Source: an uncultured Bacteroidia bacterium
GTDB lineage: Bacteria; Bacteroidota; Bacteroidia; Bacteroidales; Prolixibacteraceae
NCBI GenBank assembly: GCA_903850335.1
Contig: CAINLJ010000251.1
Span: forward strand, 1-64,000
Length of the DNA: 64,000 nucleotides
Direction of reading: 5' to 3'
The notes below the pieces were generated by a model. It saw only the letters and a program-made list of their open reading frames with translations, searched no databases and was not told the DNA's origin. Positions 36,403 through 46,400 of this stretch are shown here, in pieces (within the stretch, counting starts at the first letter, position 1; every line of letters begins with the position of its first letter). Both the position numbers and the translations under genes were made by a program.

Positions 36403-36891
36403 TTTCTTTAATTTTGGAATGCAAAATTAATCATTTATTTCTATTCAAGACTAAATGATCTTTTAATAGACGAGACAAGTTGTTACCGATTATAACTCCC
36501 ACACGGGAATAGTTTAATCCCATTTGTGTTACCGGTGAAGATAGCTCTTCCCTGTACGTGGCAGCCTTACCGGTACTTTAATCAGACCCGTCCTAAACGA
36601 TTTTTCTATTCAAAACAGATATTTTGAATCTATAAATCCTGTTTTCCCCATTTCTCCATCCCAGACATTATATTTTCAAAGCAATCCAGGATATTCAAAC
36701 ATGATTCACTCTTTTTACATATATACATTTATTCCTTCTTATTTGAATATGAATTATTATTTCGCATCATATTCAAGTATGATCGAATATTTCTACTTAG
36801 TATAGGTTAGATATTGTCCTATTTTTCGTTTCAATGTATTTTAGGTCCAAACCTTCAGTCACTTTATGTGTTAAATAATTAAATATACGAC
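36403..36891. promoter_or_regulatory. 489-base divergent regulatory region with several dyads
   Basis: No gene is seen. Two inverted repeats stand out: an 8-bp dyad at 36608-36615 and 36622-36629, and a perfect 10-bp dyad TTGAATATGA/TCATATTCAA at 36743-36752 and 36767-36776. Extra ATTCAA half-sites lie near 36443 and 36692. The region separates two divergent FNR-like genes and likely controls both. No RNA gene or riboswitch was recognised. Confidence 0.45.
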
Positions 36892-37572
36892 ATGGCAAAA
36901 GCATCAGAATATTCCAGATCCGAAATCCCTCTTTTCATTGTAAAGGTGACCGAAAATATTGAGCTTTCGCCTGGCGTATTCCTGATCTCCTGGTTAAACC
37001 GGAGCCCTTTTATTCCTGGCCAGGTGGTTAAAGTTGCAGTTGATCGCGCACAGCCACCCCGTATTTACAGTGTTTGCAGCGGAGACACCGGTGATAAAAT
37101 GAGCGTCCTCTTCAATATAAAGGAAGACGGATATCTTACTCCCCGTCTTGCCAAAGCGGTTCCCGGCGACGATTTATTGGTTTCCAGTCCTTATGGCAGC
37201 TTTCATGGAGATAACAAACCTGCCTTCTGGATTGCAACCGGAACCGGGATCTCCCCCTTTTATAGCATGTTCCAGTCAGGACTTGCAGACAACAAGATAT
37301 TAATTCATGGTGTTAGATTTCTCAATCAATTCTATTTTGAAGATGAACTTGATTGGGCATTAGGCAAAAATTATATCCGTTGCTGTTCGCGTGAAACCTC
37401 AGACAAAGTATATCATGGCAGGGTAACTGATTATCTTTTAACAATAAACGATTTCCCCAAAGATTATAAATACTACCTTTGCGGCAAATCACTGATGGTT
37501 GTGGATGTTCGCGATCTTTTGATATCCAAAGGTATACCATACGATCATATTTATGCTGAGATCTATTTCTAG
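36892..37572 (+). CDS. Ferredoxin/flavodoxin-NADP reductase-like flavoprotein (copy B)
   Basis: The 226-residue paralogue of copy A is the same length and has the same domain order. FAD-binding RIYS is at 57-60, NAD(P)-binding GTGISPF at 117-123, and the C-terminal ending is EIYF. By eye most of the sequence has diverged, so the two genes are an old duplication. It precedes rlmN, another radical SAM enzyme, by 46 bases and may be cotranscribed. The role as a low-potential electron donor for radical SAM enzymes is inferred. Confidence 0.88.
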   Translation: MAKASEYSRSEIPLFIVKVTENIELSPGVFLISWLNRSPFIPGQVVKVAVDRAQPPRIYSVCSGDTGDKMSVLFNIKEDGYLTPRLAKAVPGDDLLVSSPYGSFHGDNKPAFWIATGTGISPFYSMFQSGLADNKILIHGVRFLNQFYFEDELDWALGKNYIRCCSRETSDKVYHGRVTDYLLTINDFPKDYKYYLCGKSLMVVDVRDLLISKGIPYDHIYAEIYF

Positions 37573-37618
37573 GCGACCGCACTCAATCGGCTTATACTAT
37601 CATATTTAATTTTAGTAG

Positions 37619-38656
37619 ATGAAAGATCAACTTTTTGGAAAAGATTTAAACGAACTGCAAGAACACAGTCTATCCCTTGGATTACCTAAATTTACAGGTA
37701 AACAGCTGGCTGACTGGCTTTACAAAAAAGAGATCCGTTCAATTGACGAGATGAGCAATCTCTCCTTAAAGGCCCGGGATCTTTTGAATGAGAAATATGA
37801 ATTTGGTCTGAGCGAACCTGCAAAAGTTCAGATTAGCATTGATGGAACGAAAAAATACCTCTTCCCTACATCCCACAATAAGTTTGTCGAAACGGCGATG
37901 ATTCCGGATGATGACAGAAAGACTGTTTGTGTATCAACACAGGTAGGATGCAAAATGGGTTGTCTCTTCTGTATGACAGGGAAACAGGGTTTTCAAGGCC
38001 AGTTAACTGCCGGTGAGATTGTTAACCAGATCCGTAGCATCAAGGAATATGGTGATGTTTCAAATATAGTATATATGGGTATGGGCGAGCCATTTGATAA
38101 TCTGGATGCCGTTTTGAAAAGCATCGATATCCTGACTTCCGAATGGGGCTTCGCGATGTCTCCCCGACGAATTACTGTTTCTTCAATCGGAATTATTCCT
38201 GCAATGATCCGGTTCCTCAACGAGTGTGAGGCCCATCTGGCGATAAGTTTACATACGCCTTTTGATGAGGAGCGTCGCAAGCTTATGCCCGTTCAGATCG
38301 CCTATCCCATTTCTGATGTTGTGCAGGAAATCAAAGGCTGGGACTTTGGCCGGCAACGCCGTGTCTCCTTTGAATATATCATGTTTAAGGGACTGAATGA
38401 TACTCCGTATCACGTCCGTGAACTGGCCAGACTTCTTTCGGGAATAAGGTGCCGGATTAACCTGATAAGATTTCATGCTGTTCCTGGAACACCACTGGAG
38501 AGTCCTGAAGAAGAGGTGATTACCAGTTTCAGGGATCAGCTTACCGCTAAAGACATTACTACCACAATTCGGGCATCCAGAGGACAGGATATCTACGCAG
38601 CGTGTGGATTATTGTCAACTAAGGAGTTGATAAATAATCTTCAGGGATTTATTTAA
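37619..38656 (+). CDS. rlmN: 23S rRNA/tRNA adenine-C2 methyltransferase RlmN
   Basis: The 345-residue radical SAM enzyme has the cluster motif CKMGCLFC (111-118), QVGC at its front, and the second catalytic Cys329 in RGQDIYAACG near the C-terminus. It methylates A2503 of 23S rRNA and A37 of some tRNAs. Start and length agree with the family. It is 46 bases downstream of the reductase gene. Confidence 0.95.
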   Translation: MKDQLFGKDLNELQEHSLSLGLPKFTGKQLADWLYKKEIRSIDEMSNLSLKARDLLNEKYEFGLSEPAKVQISIDGTKKYLFPTSHNKFVETAMIPDDDRKTVCVSTQVGCKMGCLFCMTGKQGFQGQLTAGEIVNQIRSIKEYGDVSNIVYMGMGEPFDNLDAVLKSIDILTSEWGFAMSPRRITVSSIGIIPAMIRFLNECEAHLAISLHTPFDEERRKLMPVQIAYPISDVVQEIKGWDFGRQRRVSFEYIMFKGLNDTPYHVRELARLLSGIRCRINLIRFHAVPGTPLESPEEEVITSFRDQLTAKDITTTIRASRGQDIYAACGLLSTKELINNLQGFI

Positions 38657-38667
38657 TACATCCCCGA

Positions 38668-40302
38668 TCACCTTTTACCAATACTCCTGTTCTTGAAGCT
38701 TGAAATATCAATCAGCCCCTGGGTATCGTCATCAAAGCTAATTACAATACTGTCGCCGGCAAAGGTTACCGGAAGTTCGTTCGAGATTTGGGAGGAACCG
38801 ATAAAAATGTTCGGTTTCCCTTCAATCGTAAAATAGTAAAAACTATTTCCATTCTTGATATCTGAATTGATACGTTGAACGACAGAGTTGAGAATTAATT
38901 TTTTCGTACTTCCTTTTGGGTTGATCTTATTTCCTGCCATATTAAATGCATTTTTATACGCCATAAGTGTCTCAGTGAGAGTATTCCCAACACCCACTAT
39001 GGTGTAGTCTTCAATAGCAACCATGGCAAACATCTTCACTAAACCACCATCATCCTTAAGTGTCATCACATAAGTTGGGATGTTGTTGATGTTATACGGC
39101 ACAGGATGAGAAGCTGAGAAGCGCTTTTCCTGAACCTTCCCTCGTGCAGATTTTTCGGCTGCTGCCTCTGTTGCACCACTTTGCTTATACCAAACTGTCT
39201 TCTTAGTCCGCGTGTCGACAAGGACAAATCCTACAGTGGCCTCATCGGCACCAACAGAGGTAAGTCCTGTGTACCAGTACGATTTATTATCCTCACCATA
39301 AACAAGGGTAGCACCCTGGGTAATTTGAAGTTTACTCTCATTCGAGAAATTCCAGTAGCCTTTCACAAAATTTCCCCAATCATTAAGCTGGTTTTCAACA
39401 AACGTGTCTGGCTGTATCCGATCAACCCATGCAGGCGCATCACCAATTGAATATTCATCACATTTACCTGTCTCACAGTTGACTACTACGATACCAGTAG
39501 CATCTTCACCAAAAAACCCAATTGTCTTTTTATATTTAGTGATTACCCAGTATGGTACTCCATCATCGTCGATCTCAAAGCTATAGTCTGTCAGCCCTAC
39601 AGTATAATAACCATTCATATAAACGTGCCGCTCCAGAAAATCGTTGAAATATCCTTCCGGCTGGTATTTAATTCTGACTTTTTTCCCTCCAATTTCCTGA
39701 ACAAGTTTTACATCGCGTTCGTTCGAAGCATTAACCATTACATACCCGTTGGTTCCCTGTTCATTCTGATTCCACATGAAAAAGCCTGAGTGCAAAAGTG
39801 GTGCGACCCAATAAAGATTGTTTCTAACTTTTTGAATGTTAAAAGTCCCTAATCTTACCTGACTTCCGAGAGCAGGCTGGGCACCTAAAACTTTATCTCC
39901 TAGTAAGTTAGCAAGAGACTGGTCGACAACACGCACCTTTTCCATTGAGATAGGAGCCATGTGTGTAGATAAGTTTTCTCCTACTTCAACATTTCCAATT
40001 AAATTTCTGTATTCCTGGGTGTGAAGCAGGGGCATGGAAGTAATTGCAGGGATCACGGTTGAATAGATAAATACTAAGATCAGAATATAAACCGGAGCCT
40101 TATCCTTCGATTTAAGCTGAAATGTTTGAACTCCTGTATTGTACTGGGGTACAACCTTCAAATTTAAAGCGATCCAAATTGCAGTTAAAACCGCAATCCC
40201 GACTGGTAATCCCCAGAATCCATAAGATATAACAGGCATTCCGATATAGAGTATTCCAAACGCAGCTAACAGGATAACGATCAGAACAAATATCTTTTTC
40301 AT
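38668..40302 (-). CDS. Unrecognised integral membrane protein with large C-terminal domain
   Basis: I do not recognise this 544-residue protein. It has three predicted membrane segments (about 4-21, 25-47 and 70-92), then a soluble domain of some 450 residues. Two segments inside it look alike: residues at about 245-300, where a cysteine pair (Cys-x4-Cys type, CETGKC) precedes WVDRI, and a later one around 380-470 with PTYVMTLKDDGG. The general pattern resembles tandem PepSY-like beta folds. No enzyme motif is visible. It is a single gene, with the B12-binding gene upstream on the same strand. Confidence 0.6.
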   Translation of the reverse strand: MKKIFVLIVILLAAFGILYIGMPVISYGFWGLPVGIAVLTAIWIALNLKVVPQYNTGVQTFQLKSKDKAPVYILILVFIYSTVIPAITSMPLLHTQEYRNLIGNVEVGENLSTHMAPISMEKVRVVDQSLANLLGDKVLGAQPALGSQVRLGTFNIQKVRNNLYWVAPLLHSGFFMWNQNEQGTNGYVMVNASNERDVKLVQEIGGKKVRIKYQPEGYFNDFLERHVYMNGYYTVGLTDYSFEIDDDGVPYWVITKYKKTIGFFGEDATGIVVVNCETGKCDEYSIGDAPAWVDRIQPDTFVENQLNDWGNFVKGYWNFSNESKLQITQGATLVYGEDNKSYWYTGLTSVGADEATVGFVLVDTRTKKTVWYKQSGATEAAAEKSARGKVQEKRFSASHPVPYNINNIPTYVMTLKDDGGLVKMFAMVAIEDYTIVGVGNTLTETLMAYKNAFNMAGNKINPKGSTKKLILNSVVQRINSDIKNGNSFYYFTIEGKPNIFIGSSQISNELPVTFAGDSIVISFDDDTQGLIDISSFKNRSIGKR

Positions 40303-40422
40303 TTTTTAAATAATTTAATTGTTTAAACCAGTTGATTTTAGGAGTGTGCAAGTTACCTTTTTTACAGTCTAAAAACGAATAATTCAATATGATACTGGCA
40401 GATTTTTAATTACCGGCCTGAT

Positions 40423-41079
40423 TCAATTTTTGGAATTTAAAAAAAGTATGTACTTTTCAAGCAGATACAAATCAGGGAAAAGCAAAATATTACTAAGACG
40501 TGCTGTGATTTCAGGGGTAATATAGCGAAATGCCTGACCACCTGCAATTATTTGCAGATCAGGAAACTCGAGCTTTAATCTTTCCAAAAGCCTTTGAAAA
40601 TGAGAAAAATTCAGATAGATGCTAAGTGAGATGGCAATAAGATCAGGCCTTGTCTCGTGGATAAATTCAACCAAATCTTCATCAGGAATACCGTTCCCAA
40701 GAAAAAAACTATCCCAGCCAAGCATCTCAAAAGTATCAGCCACCATTTTAGCTCCAACCTGGTGATTCTCATTTTGAACACATGCAACAACAACTTTTCT
40801 GTTGATTCGTTCCTTTACAATAATTTGCCCAAAGAGTTCATTTAGTATACTCTCAGTTATCGAAGTAGCCAAATGCTCAGTAGCGATACTGATCTGTTTT
40901 GTCTCCCATAACCGTCCAACCTCATACAGCGAAGTTCTGATAATCTCTTCATACAATTCAGGATAAGTATGTTTCTGAGCAATATACTCATTAGCAATGC
41001 TTAAACAGATTTTCCGATTTCCCTGTAGTAAATTTTTTAGGTATTCAATAGGGAAACTATCTGTTTTTATATCGCTCAT
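40423..41079 (-). CDS. Stand-alone B12-binding protein with CarH-type motifs
   Basis: The 218-residue protein has a helical cap domain (about 15-90). Its motif Trp58-x9-Glu68-His69 (W-x9-EH) is the one seen in cap domains of CarH/LitR photoreceptors. A B12-binding Rossmann domain follows (about 93-215), with Glu104-x-His106-x-x-Gly109, His106 being the candidate lower ligand. No DNA-binding domain precedes it, unlike CarH, so any output must pass through another protein. It could instead be a corrinoid protein for methyl transfer. A TAnnTTTG element lies upstream. Confidence 0.8.
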   Translation of the reverse strand: MSDIKTDSFPIEYLKNLLQGNRKICLSIANEYIAQKHTYPELYEEIIRTSLYEVGRLWETKQISIATEHLATSITESILNELFGQIIVKERINRKVVVACVQNENHQVGAKMVADTFEMLGWDSFFLGNGIPDEDLVEFIHETRPDLIAISLSIYLNFSHFQRLLERLKLEFPDLQIIAGGQAFRYITPEITARLSNILLFPDLYLLEKYILFLNSKN

Positions 41080-41121
41080 AATCAGAGGTATTTATGGGAA
41101 TTGCAACTAAAAAAGCGTTGC

Positions 41122-41129
41122 CAAAGATA
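41122..41129 (-). promoter_or_regulatory. Bacteroidota -7 promoter element for the B12-binding gene
   Basis: On the minus strand TATCTTTG matches TAnnTTTG. It lies 42 bases upstream of the start codon at 41079. No clear -33 TTTG was found. Confidence 0.5.
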
Positions 41130-41238
41130 TAACATTTCCAGCGAAACTATCTGGCTCCCTTTACCTTATTTAGTTTAGACCCAAGATTAAAAGCAATACG
41201 GGATTTTGCAGAAGCAAGATTTGTTTTTCTCCCGGATC

Positions 41239-43410
41239 TTATTCAGTCATGAATTGAAACTTAACCGTGCCAAAATTATCGGGTTTCGATTTTTCAACAG
41301 AAGATATGGTTCCCTGCATTTTACCGTTTTTGCCTTTCTTAATCGAGATCTCCCTCCATGAAAATGCTCCCTTTTCATAATCAAATGTCTCACCATCATC
41401 GTCGTATAAATGGTATGATGTTTCCTTTGACCCATAAAAACGGATGATCAGATTATTCTTCACCCCAGGAATCAGGGAAATTTTATCTGGTTGAAACATT
41501 GGAATTATTCCCCCATCTCTAACAAATACAGGAATTTTATCCAACCCGGGACTCACGGTGATTACCTCTCCCTCACCTGCTGTTTTGCCTGTATAAAAAT
41601 CGAACCACTTACCTTTAGGAAGGACAACTTTTCTCTCCGTTTCCCCGGTAAAAATTGGTGCAACAAGAATATTATCCCCGACCATAAACTGGTCTTTCAT
41701 CTCTTTCAGTGTAGCCTGAGCATATGGATTTTCTGTTGAACTAAGTTTCCCCTCCACTTTATCCGTTACAGGAGTAAACCCGTCAAGCAGGTTCATGGCT
41801 CGCATGGGTGGTCTCCCATAAAAAGCATATTCAGCAAAGCATGTATAAATATACGGAATCAACTGCATTCGAAGGTTGGCTGCATCGGCAACTTGTTTTT
41901 CAACATCAGGAAATGACCAGGGTTTAGTCCCATCCGACCAGGCATTTAACATCGCCAAAGGTGAGAAACAAACTGTTTGCATCCTGCGTAACCACTCCTC
42001 AGAGGTTGCAGAACTCCGCACCTCAGGTGTCCACAACACACCAATAAAGGAGCTGTTTATAAGTGCTGTAATAAAATCCCTGTGACTATAATAATCGTTA
42101 TAAATCACAAATGGAAAGGAACTGGCACCTGCATTGGAAGCTCTTACCAATCCATAGGTCCGTTTATTTTGATCGCGGTAAAGTGCGGAAGTCATTTTCT
42201 GCATCATTACACCATAAAACTGACGCATCTGTTCGGCAGGAATTTTTGACGGAAACAGTGTTACATCAGGCCAAAGCCAGCTGTCAAAACCATCATTCTC
42301 ATCCATCTTAAAGCCACTTATACCAATATCCAACTGAAATCTTTTCAGGTGATCACCAATAATTTGATTCACCTGAGGCAACCCATAATCCGGAACAAAA
42401 CCACTCCATACAGTATGTGAAGCTGTAAATGGTTTAAGCTTCTTTATGAGTTGGGACTCGGGGGAAATATAGGGGTTCATCCATAGGTTAACCTGTACGC
42501 CCTGCTCTTTCAACTGCTTCACAAATTTTGCCGGATCAGGAAATCTGCCTGGATCCCATTCGTAGGTACATGGATACGATTTACTCTGCCAGCCTGGTTC
42601 AAGCCCAATCACAGACAACGGAAACTGATGTTTTTTAAACTGCGTTACCTCGTTTAAAACCAGACTGTCAGTATACAAGGTTGGAGTACGGTGCCAGAAT
42701 CCCAGTCCCCATTTGGGTGGAAGACAACCTCCACCATGATAAAGATTGAACCTGCTAACGGCGTCCAATGTTGTTGGTCCTCCAAAAACAGTAATCTCCA
42801 CCCCCTCAGCCGGAATTAAAACCGATACATTATCAGAGTATGGTTGAGAAGTCCATGCTTTATCTGTATTACGATCCCTGGAATCCATAGGAACTTTGCT
42901 CTCCTTAGCGACTGCTGTTCCTACCCAGACATCCAGGTACCGGGCTGAGTTTATGAAGACCCCATAGCCTTTCGACGACACATAAAAGGGTACCGGTGCG
43001 TGATTACGGCCATTATCCTGGCCGCCAAAATGATCCATATGAAGTCGCAGAATGCGTCCTCTTTGCCCAACTGTTTGAAAATTTAATCCAAGTCCAAAGA
43101 TTTGTTCTCCCTTGTCAAGTGGAAACTGAAGGTATGTCTTACCATCGAAAATGACTGCTTTAACGGCACTTTCTTCTATGGGAAATCCCACTTCAGGCAA
43201 CTTGTTTATTACATCTGTTTTTGGCTTTACACCAGAAATGGAAGTAAAATTTACTCTCTCTGGTTTACCAATACGGGCAGACCATACACCGGACGATAAT
43301 TTTGTCCAGTGTATGGTCTGATCCTGAGCATTTAAACGAAGAAAGGAACATAACATACAGAATACCAATAAATAAAACTGTCTTCCGGTTAGCAATCCGT
43401 TCTTCGTCAT
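41239..43410 (-). CDS. GH31 family exported alpha-glycosidase
   Basis: The 723-residue protein has a signal peptide ending LNA-Q (residue 28). An N-terminal beta domain (about 30-225) precedes the catalytic barrel. Its nucleophile motif is GISGFKMDEND (Asp370). The barrel continues through RASNAGASSFPFVIYNDYYSHRDF, and C-terminal beta domains complete the enzyme. GH31 members cleave alpha-glucosides, alpha-xylosides or alpha-galactosides; the substrate is not readable here. It follows the RND operon by 38 bases but is functionally unrelated. Confidence 0.88.
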   Translation of the reverse strand: MTKNGLLTGRQFYLLVFCMLCSFLRLNAQDQTIHWTKLSSGVWSARIGKPERVNFTSISGVKPKTDVINKLPEVGFPIEESAVKAVIFDGKTYLQFPLDKGEQIFGLGLNFQTVGQRGRILRLHMDHFGGQDNGRNHAPVPFYVSSKGYGVFINSARYLDVWVGTAVAKESKVPMDSRDRNTDKAWTSQPYSDNVSVLIPAEGVEITVFGGPTTLDAVSRFNLYHGGGCLPPKWGLGFWHRTPTLYTDSLVLNEVTQFKKHQFPLSVIGLEPGWQSKSYPCTYEWDPGRFPDPAKFVKQLKEQGVQVNLWMNPYISPESQLIKKLKPFTASHTVWSGFVPDYGLPQVNQIIGDHLKRFQLDIGISGFKMDENDGFDSWLWPDVTLFPSKIPAEQMRQFYGVMMQKMTSALYRDQNKRTYGLVRASNAGASSFPFVIYNDYYSHRDFITALINSSFIGVLWTPEVRSSATSEEWLRRMQTVCFSPLAMLNAWSDGTKPWSFPDVEKQVADAANLRMQLIPYIYTCFAEYAFYGRPPMRAMNLLDGFTPVTDKVEGKLSSTENPYAQATLKEMKDQFMVGDNILVAPIFTGETERKVVLPKGKWFDFYTGKTAGEGEVITVSPGLDKIPVFVRDGGIIPMFQPDKISLIPGVKNNLIIRFYGSKETSYHLYDDDGETFDYEKGAFSWREISIKKGKNGKMQGTISSVEKSKPDNFGTVKFQFMTE

Positions 43411-43448
43411 TTAATACTCTTTATGGTTTCAATTTCACTAAAATACGA

Positions 43449-46400
43449 TTAATTCTGATTTAATAATTTGATTCTTTTAAGATTCTTTCGTCTCCTGTAT
43501 TTCAATCTGGTCACATAATCAAGATAATATAATGCCGGAACAAATATCAGGGTCAGGAAGGTTGCAAAGCTTAGTCCGAAGATGATCGTCCACGCCAATG
43601 GTCCCCAGAAGGCAACATTGTCTCCCCCAAAGTAAATATGCGGATTTAATTCAGTAAACAAGGTAACAAAGTTAATATTCATCCCAACTGCCAAAGGAAC
43701 CAGACCTAGCATAGTAGCCGTAGCTGTAAGTACAACAGGTGTAATACGGGTTCTGCCTGCCTGAACAATAGCTTCCCGGGTTTTCAAACCTTTTTGCATC
43801 ATCACATCACAAAACTCAACGATCAGGATTCCATTTCGAACCACGATTCCTCCAAGTGCAACAATACCAAGTCCGGTCATCATAATCACCAGATCCATGC
43901 GGAAAATGATCACGCCAAGCAAAACACCGATAATACTGAAAATTACCTCACTTAATATGATTACAGTTTTGCTTATCGATCCGAATTGAGTAATAAGAAT
44001 AAAGAAAATAATTCCGAGTGCGATAATCATTGCTTTCATCAGGAAGGCTGAAGTCTCGTTCTGATCATCCTGCTCTCCAGTGAGTTTGATCTCGGTCCCC
44101 TCATGTTTGCTGAACTTCTCAGCTTCCTTTTTGATCCTCGGCACGATGTCGTTTGCCGAATAACCGGAAATGACGTTAGAGAAAATAGTGATTACCCGTT
44201 TCTGATTTAACCGTTTGATCCCCGCATAAGAGGTCGAATAATTTATTTTTGCAACGGTAGAAAGAGGAATGCTTCTCAACTGTCCACTGTTCATATCACG
44301 GTAGGTGATCTGCAAATTAATTAAAGAATTAATATTATCACGGGTTACTTTATGATAACGCAGTGTAATCGGATATTCATCTTCTTCCTGTTTAAACTTG
44401 GACACTTCCTTACCAAAAAGTGCTGTCCTGATTTCCAGACCAATTTGTCCTGTTGAAACTCCTTGTCTCATTGCACGATCGCGATCAATATCGATAATTA
44501 TTTCCGGAGAATTCATCTCAAAGTCACTTTTCAATTCTTCAATACCCGGAATTCTTAGTGAATCGATATAGTCTCTGAAAGAATAAGCATCCGCAACAAG
44601 ATTCTCAAGATTTTGACTGGTAACCTCAATATTGATAGGCTTACCGGTTGGTGGACCGTTACCGTTCTTATCGACAGTAATTTCTGCGCCTGGTATGTGA
44701 CCAACACCTTTTCTGATCATCTCCATGTATTTCGTAGAGGAAATGCCGGTAGTCCGAAGTTTATTCTCAATAAAATTAATCGAGATTTTACCTTTATTGA
44801 ATGGTTTTCCTGCGGTAGTAAATCCCTGTTCTTCGGCACCAATAGTTATATTGGAGATAATCGATTCAACATCAGGATTTTTCTTCCCAAGTACTTCATA
44901 AACACGTTTCTCGGCAATCTGAGTCACGCTGTCTGTTACCGTCTGATCTGTTCCTCCAGGCATCTTTACGTAAACATAAACGTTGTTTGGCTCATTTTCA
45001 GGAAAGAATAAAACTTTAGGTTTTACAATACCTGTCAGGAACATTGTAAAGAAGAACAAAATAATCATTCCAATCAGCATCCATATTGCCCTGTTTCCCT
45101 TAAGAACATAGCGGATTGATCTCTCATAAACATCCATCATGGATGGCCATAACTTTTCCTGAAACCCTTTGATCCAGAATCGAATAGCATATTCATAGGC
45201 TACAACAAGGAGTATTGCGAACATCAGAAAATTAGCCAGACCATACATCTTTGTTGCATAGAAAAGCAAAGAAAATCCAAACACCACAATCAGGAATTTT
45301 CTTGTTTTCCTCCAGTCTTTCTTCGTGTCGGCTTCAAAATCATACTCATGCTGCATAAATGAAACAGCAAAAACCGGATTGAAAATATATGCCACAAAAA
45401 GGGAGGCGAACAAAGTGATTATCAATGTAACAGGGAGATAATGCATAAACTGTCCGACAATTCCTGGCCAGAAAGCGAGGGGGAAGAAGGGTGCCAGGGT
45501 CGTCAAAGTACCGGATAAAATGGGCATAAACACTTCCCCCGCTGCCATTTTTGCCGCCACTTTAATATCCGGATTATTTCGATGAAGCCTGTGGGTATTT
45601 TCAATTACAACAATCGCATCATCCACAACAATCCCCAATGCAAAAATAAATCCGAACATAACAATCATGTTCATTGTGAAGCCTATCCCAGGTAGAACCA
45701 AATAGGCTACAGCCATTGAGAGTGGGACAGAAAGACCAACGAAGAATGAGTTTGTAAAACCCATGAAAAACATCAGCACAATTGTTACAAGTATAAACCC
45801 AATGATAATCGTATTGTTGAGCTCCTCGAGTGTGTTCCGTGTAAAAAGACTCTGATCTCCGGTAACTGTCATCGATAGATCCGAAGGGAATGCTTTTCCC
45901 TTAAGCTCGTTATCAATTATTTTTTTAATATGGTCAGAAGCATCCAACAGGTTGGCTCCACTTTTTTTGATCACATTAAGAGTAATCACATTATTACCAT
46001 CAAGGCGTGCGAAACTCTCCTGCTCCTTAAAACCATCCTTTATCTCAGCAATATCGGTCAACCGAACGTATGCACCACTCGATGAATGAACTACAATATC
46101 CCGCAATGCGCTGACTGCTTGAAACTGTCCCTTTAGCCTTACCGTATTTCTGGTTCCGTTAGTATTTATGATACCCCCGGAAATTGTAATATTTTCACCG
46201 GCTACTGCACGTTCGATATCGCTGAAAGTTACTTTTGCTGCCTGCATCTTGAATATGTCGGCTTCAATCTGTATCTCCCGTTCAAGTGCTCCAACTATAT
46301 CTACCCTGGTGATTTCTTTAACCCCTTCAAATTTATCCTGAGCAATATCAGCATATTTTTTAAGTCTGTCGAGACTGTAATTGCCCGATATATTTATATA

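Noticed and set aside
36403-36891. Small RNA or tRNA gene in the long spacer
   Set aside because: No cloverleaf, promoter-terminator pair or known riboswitch core was found; only dyad repeats stand out.
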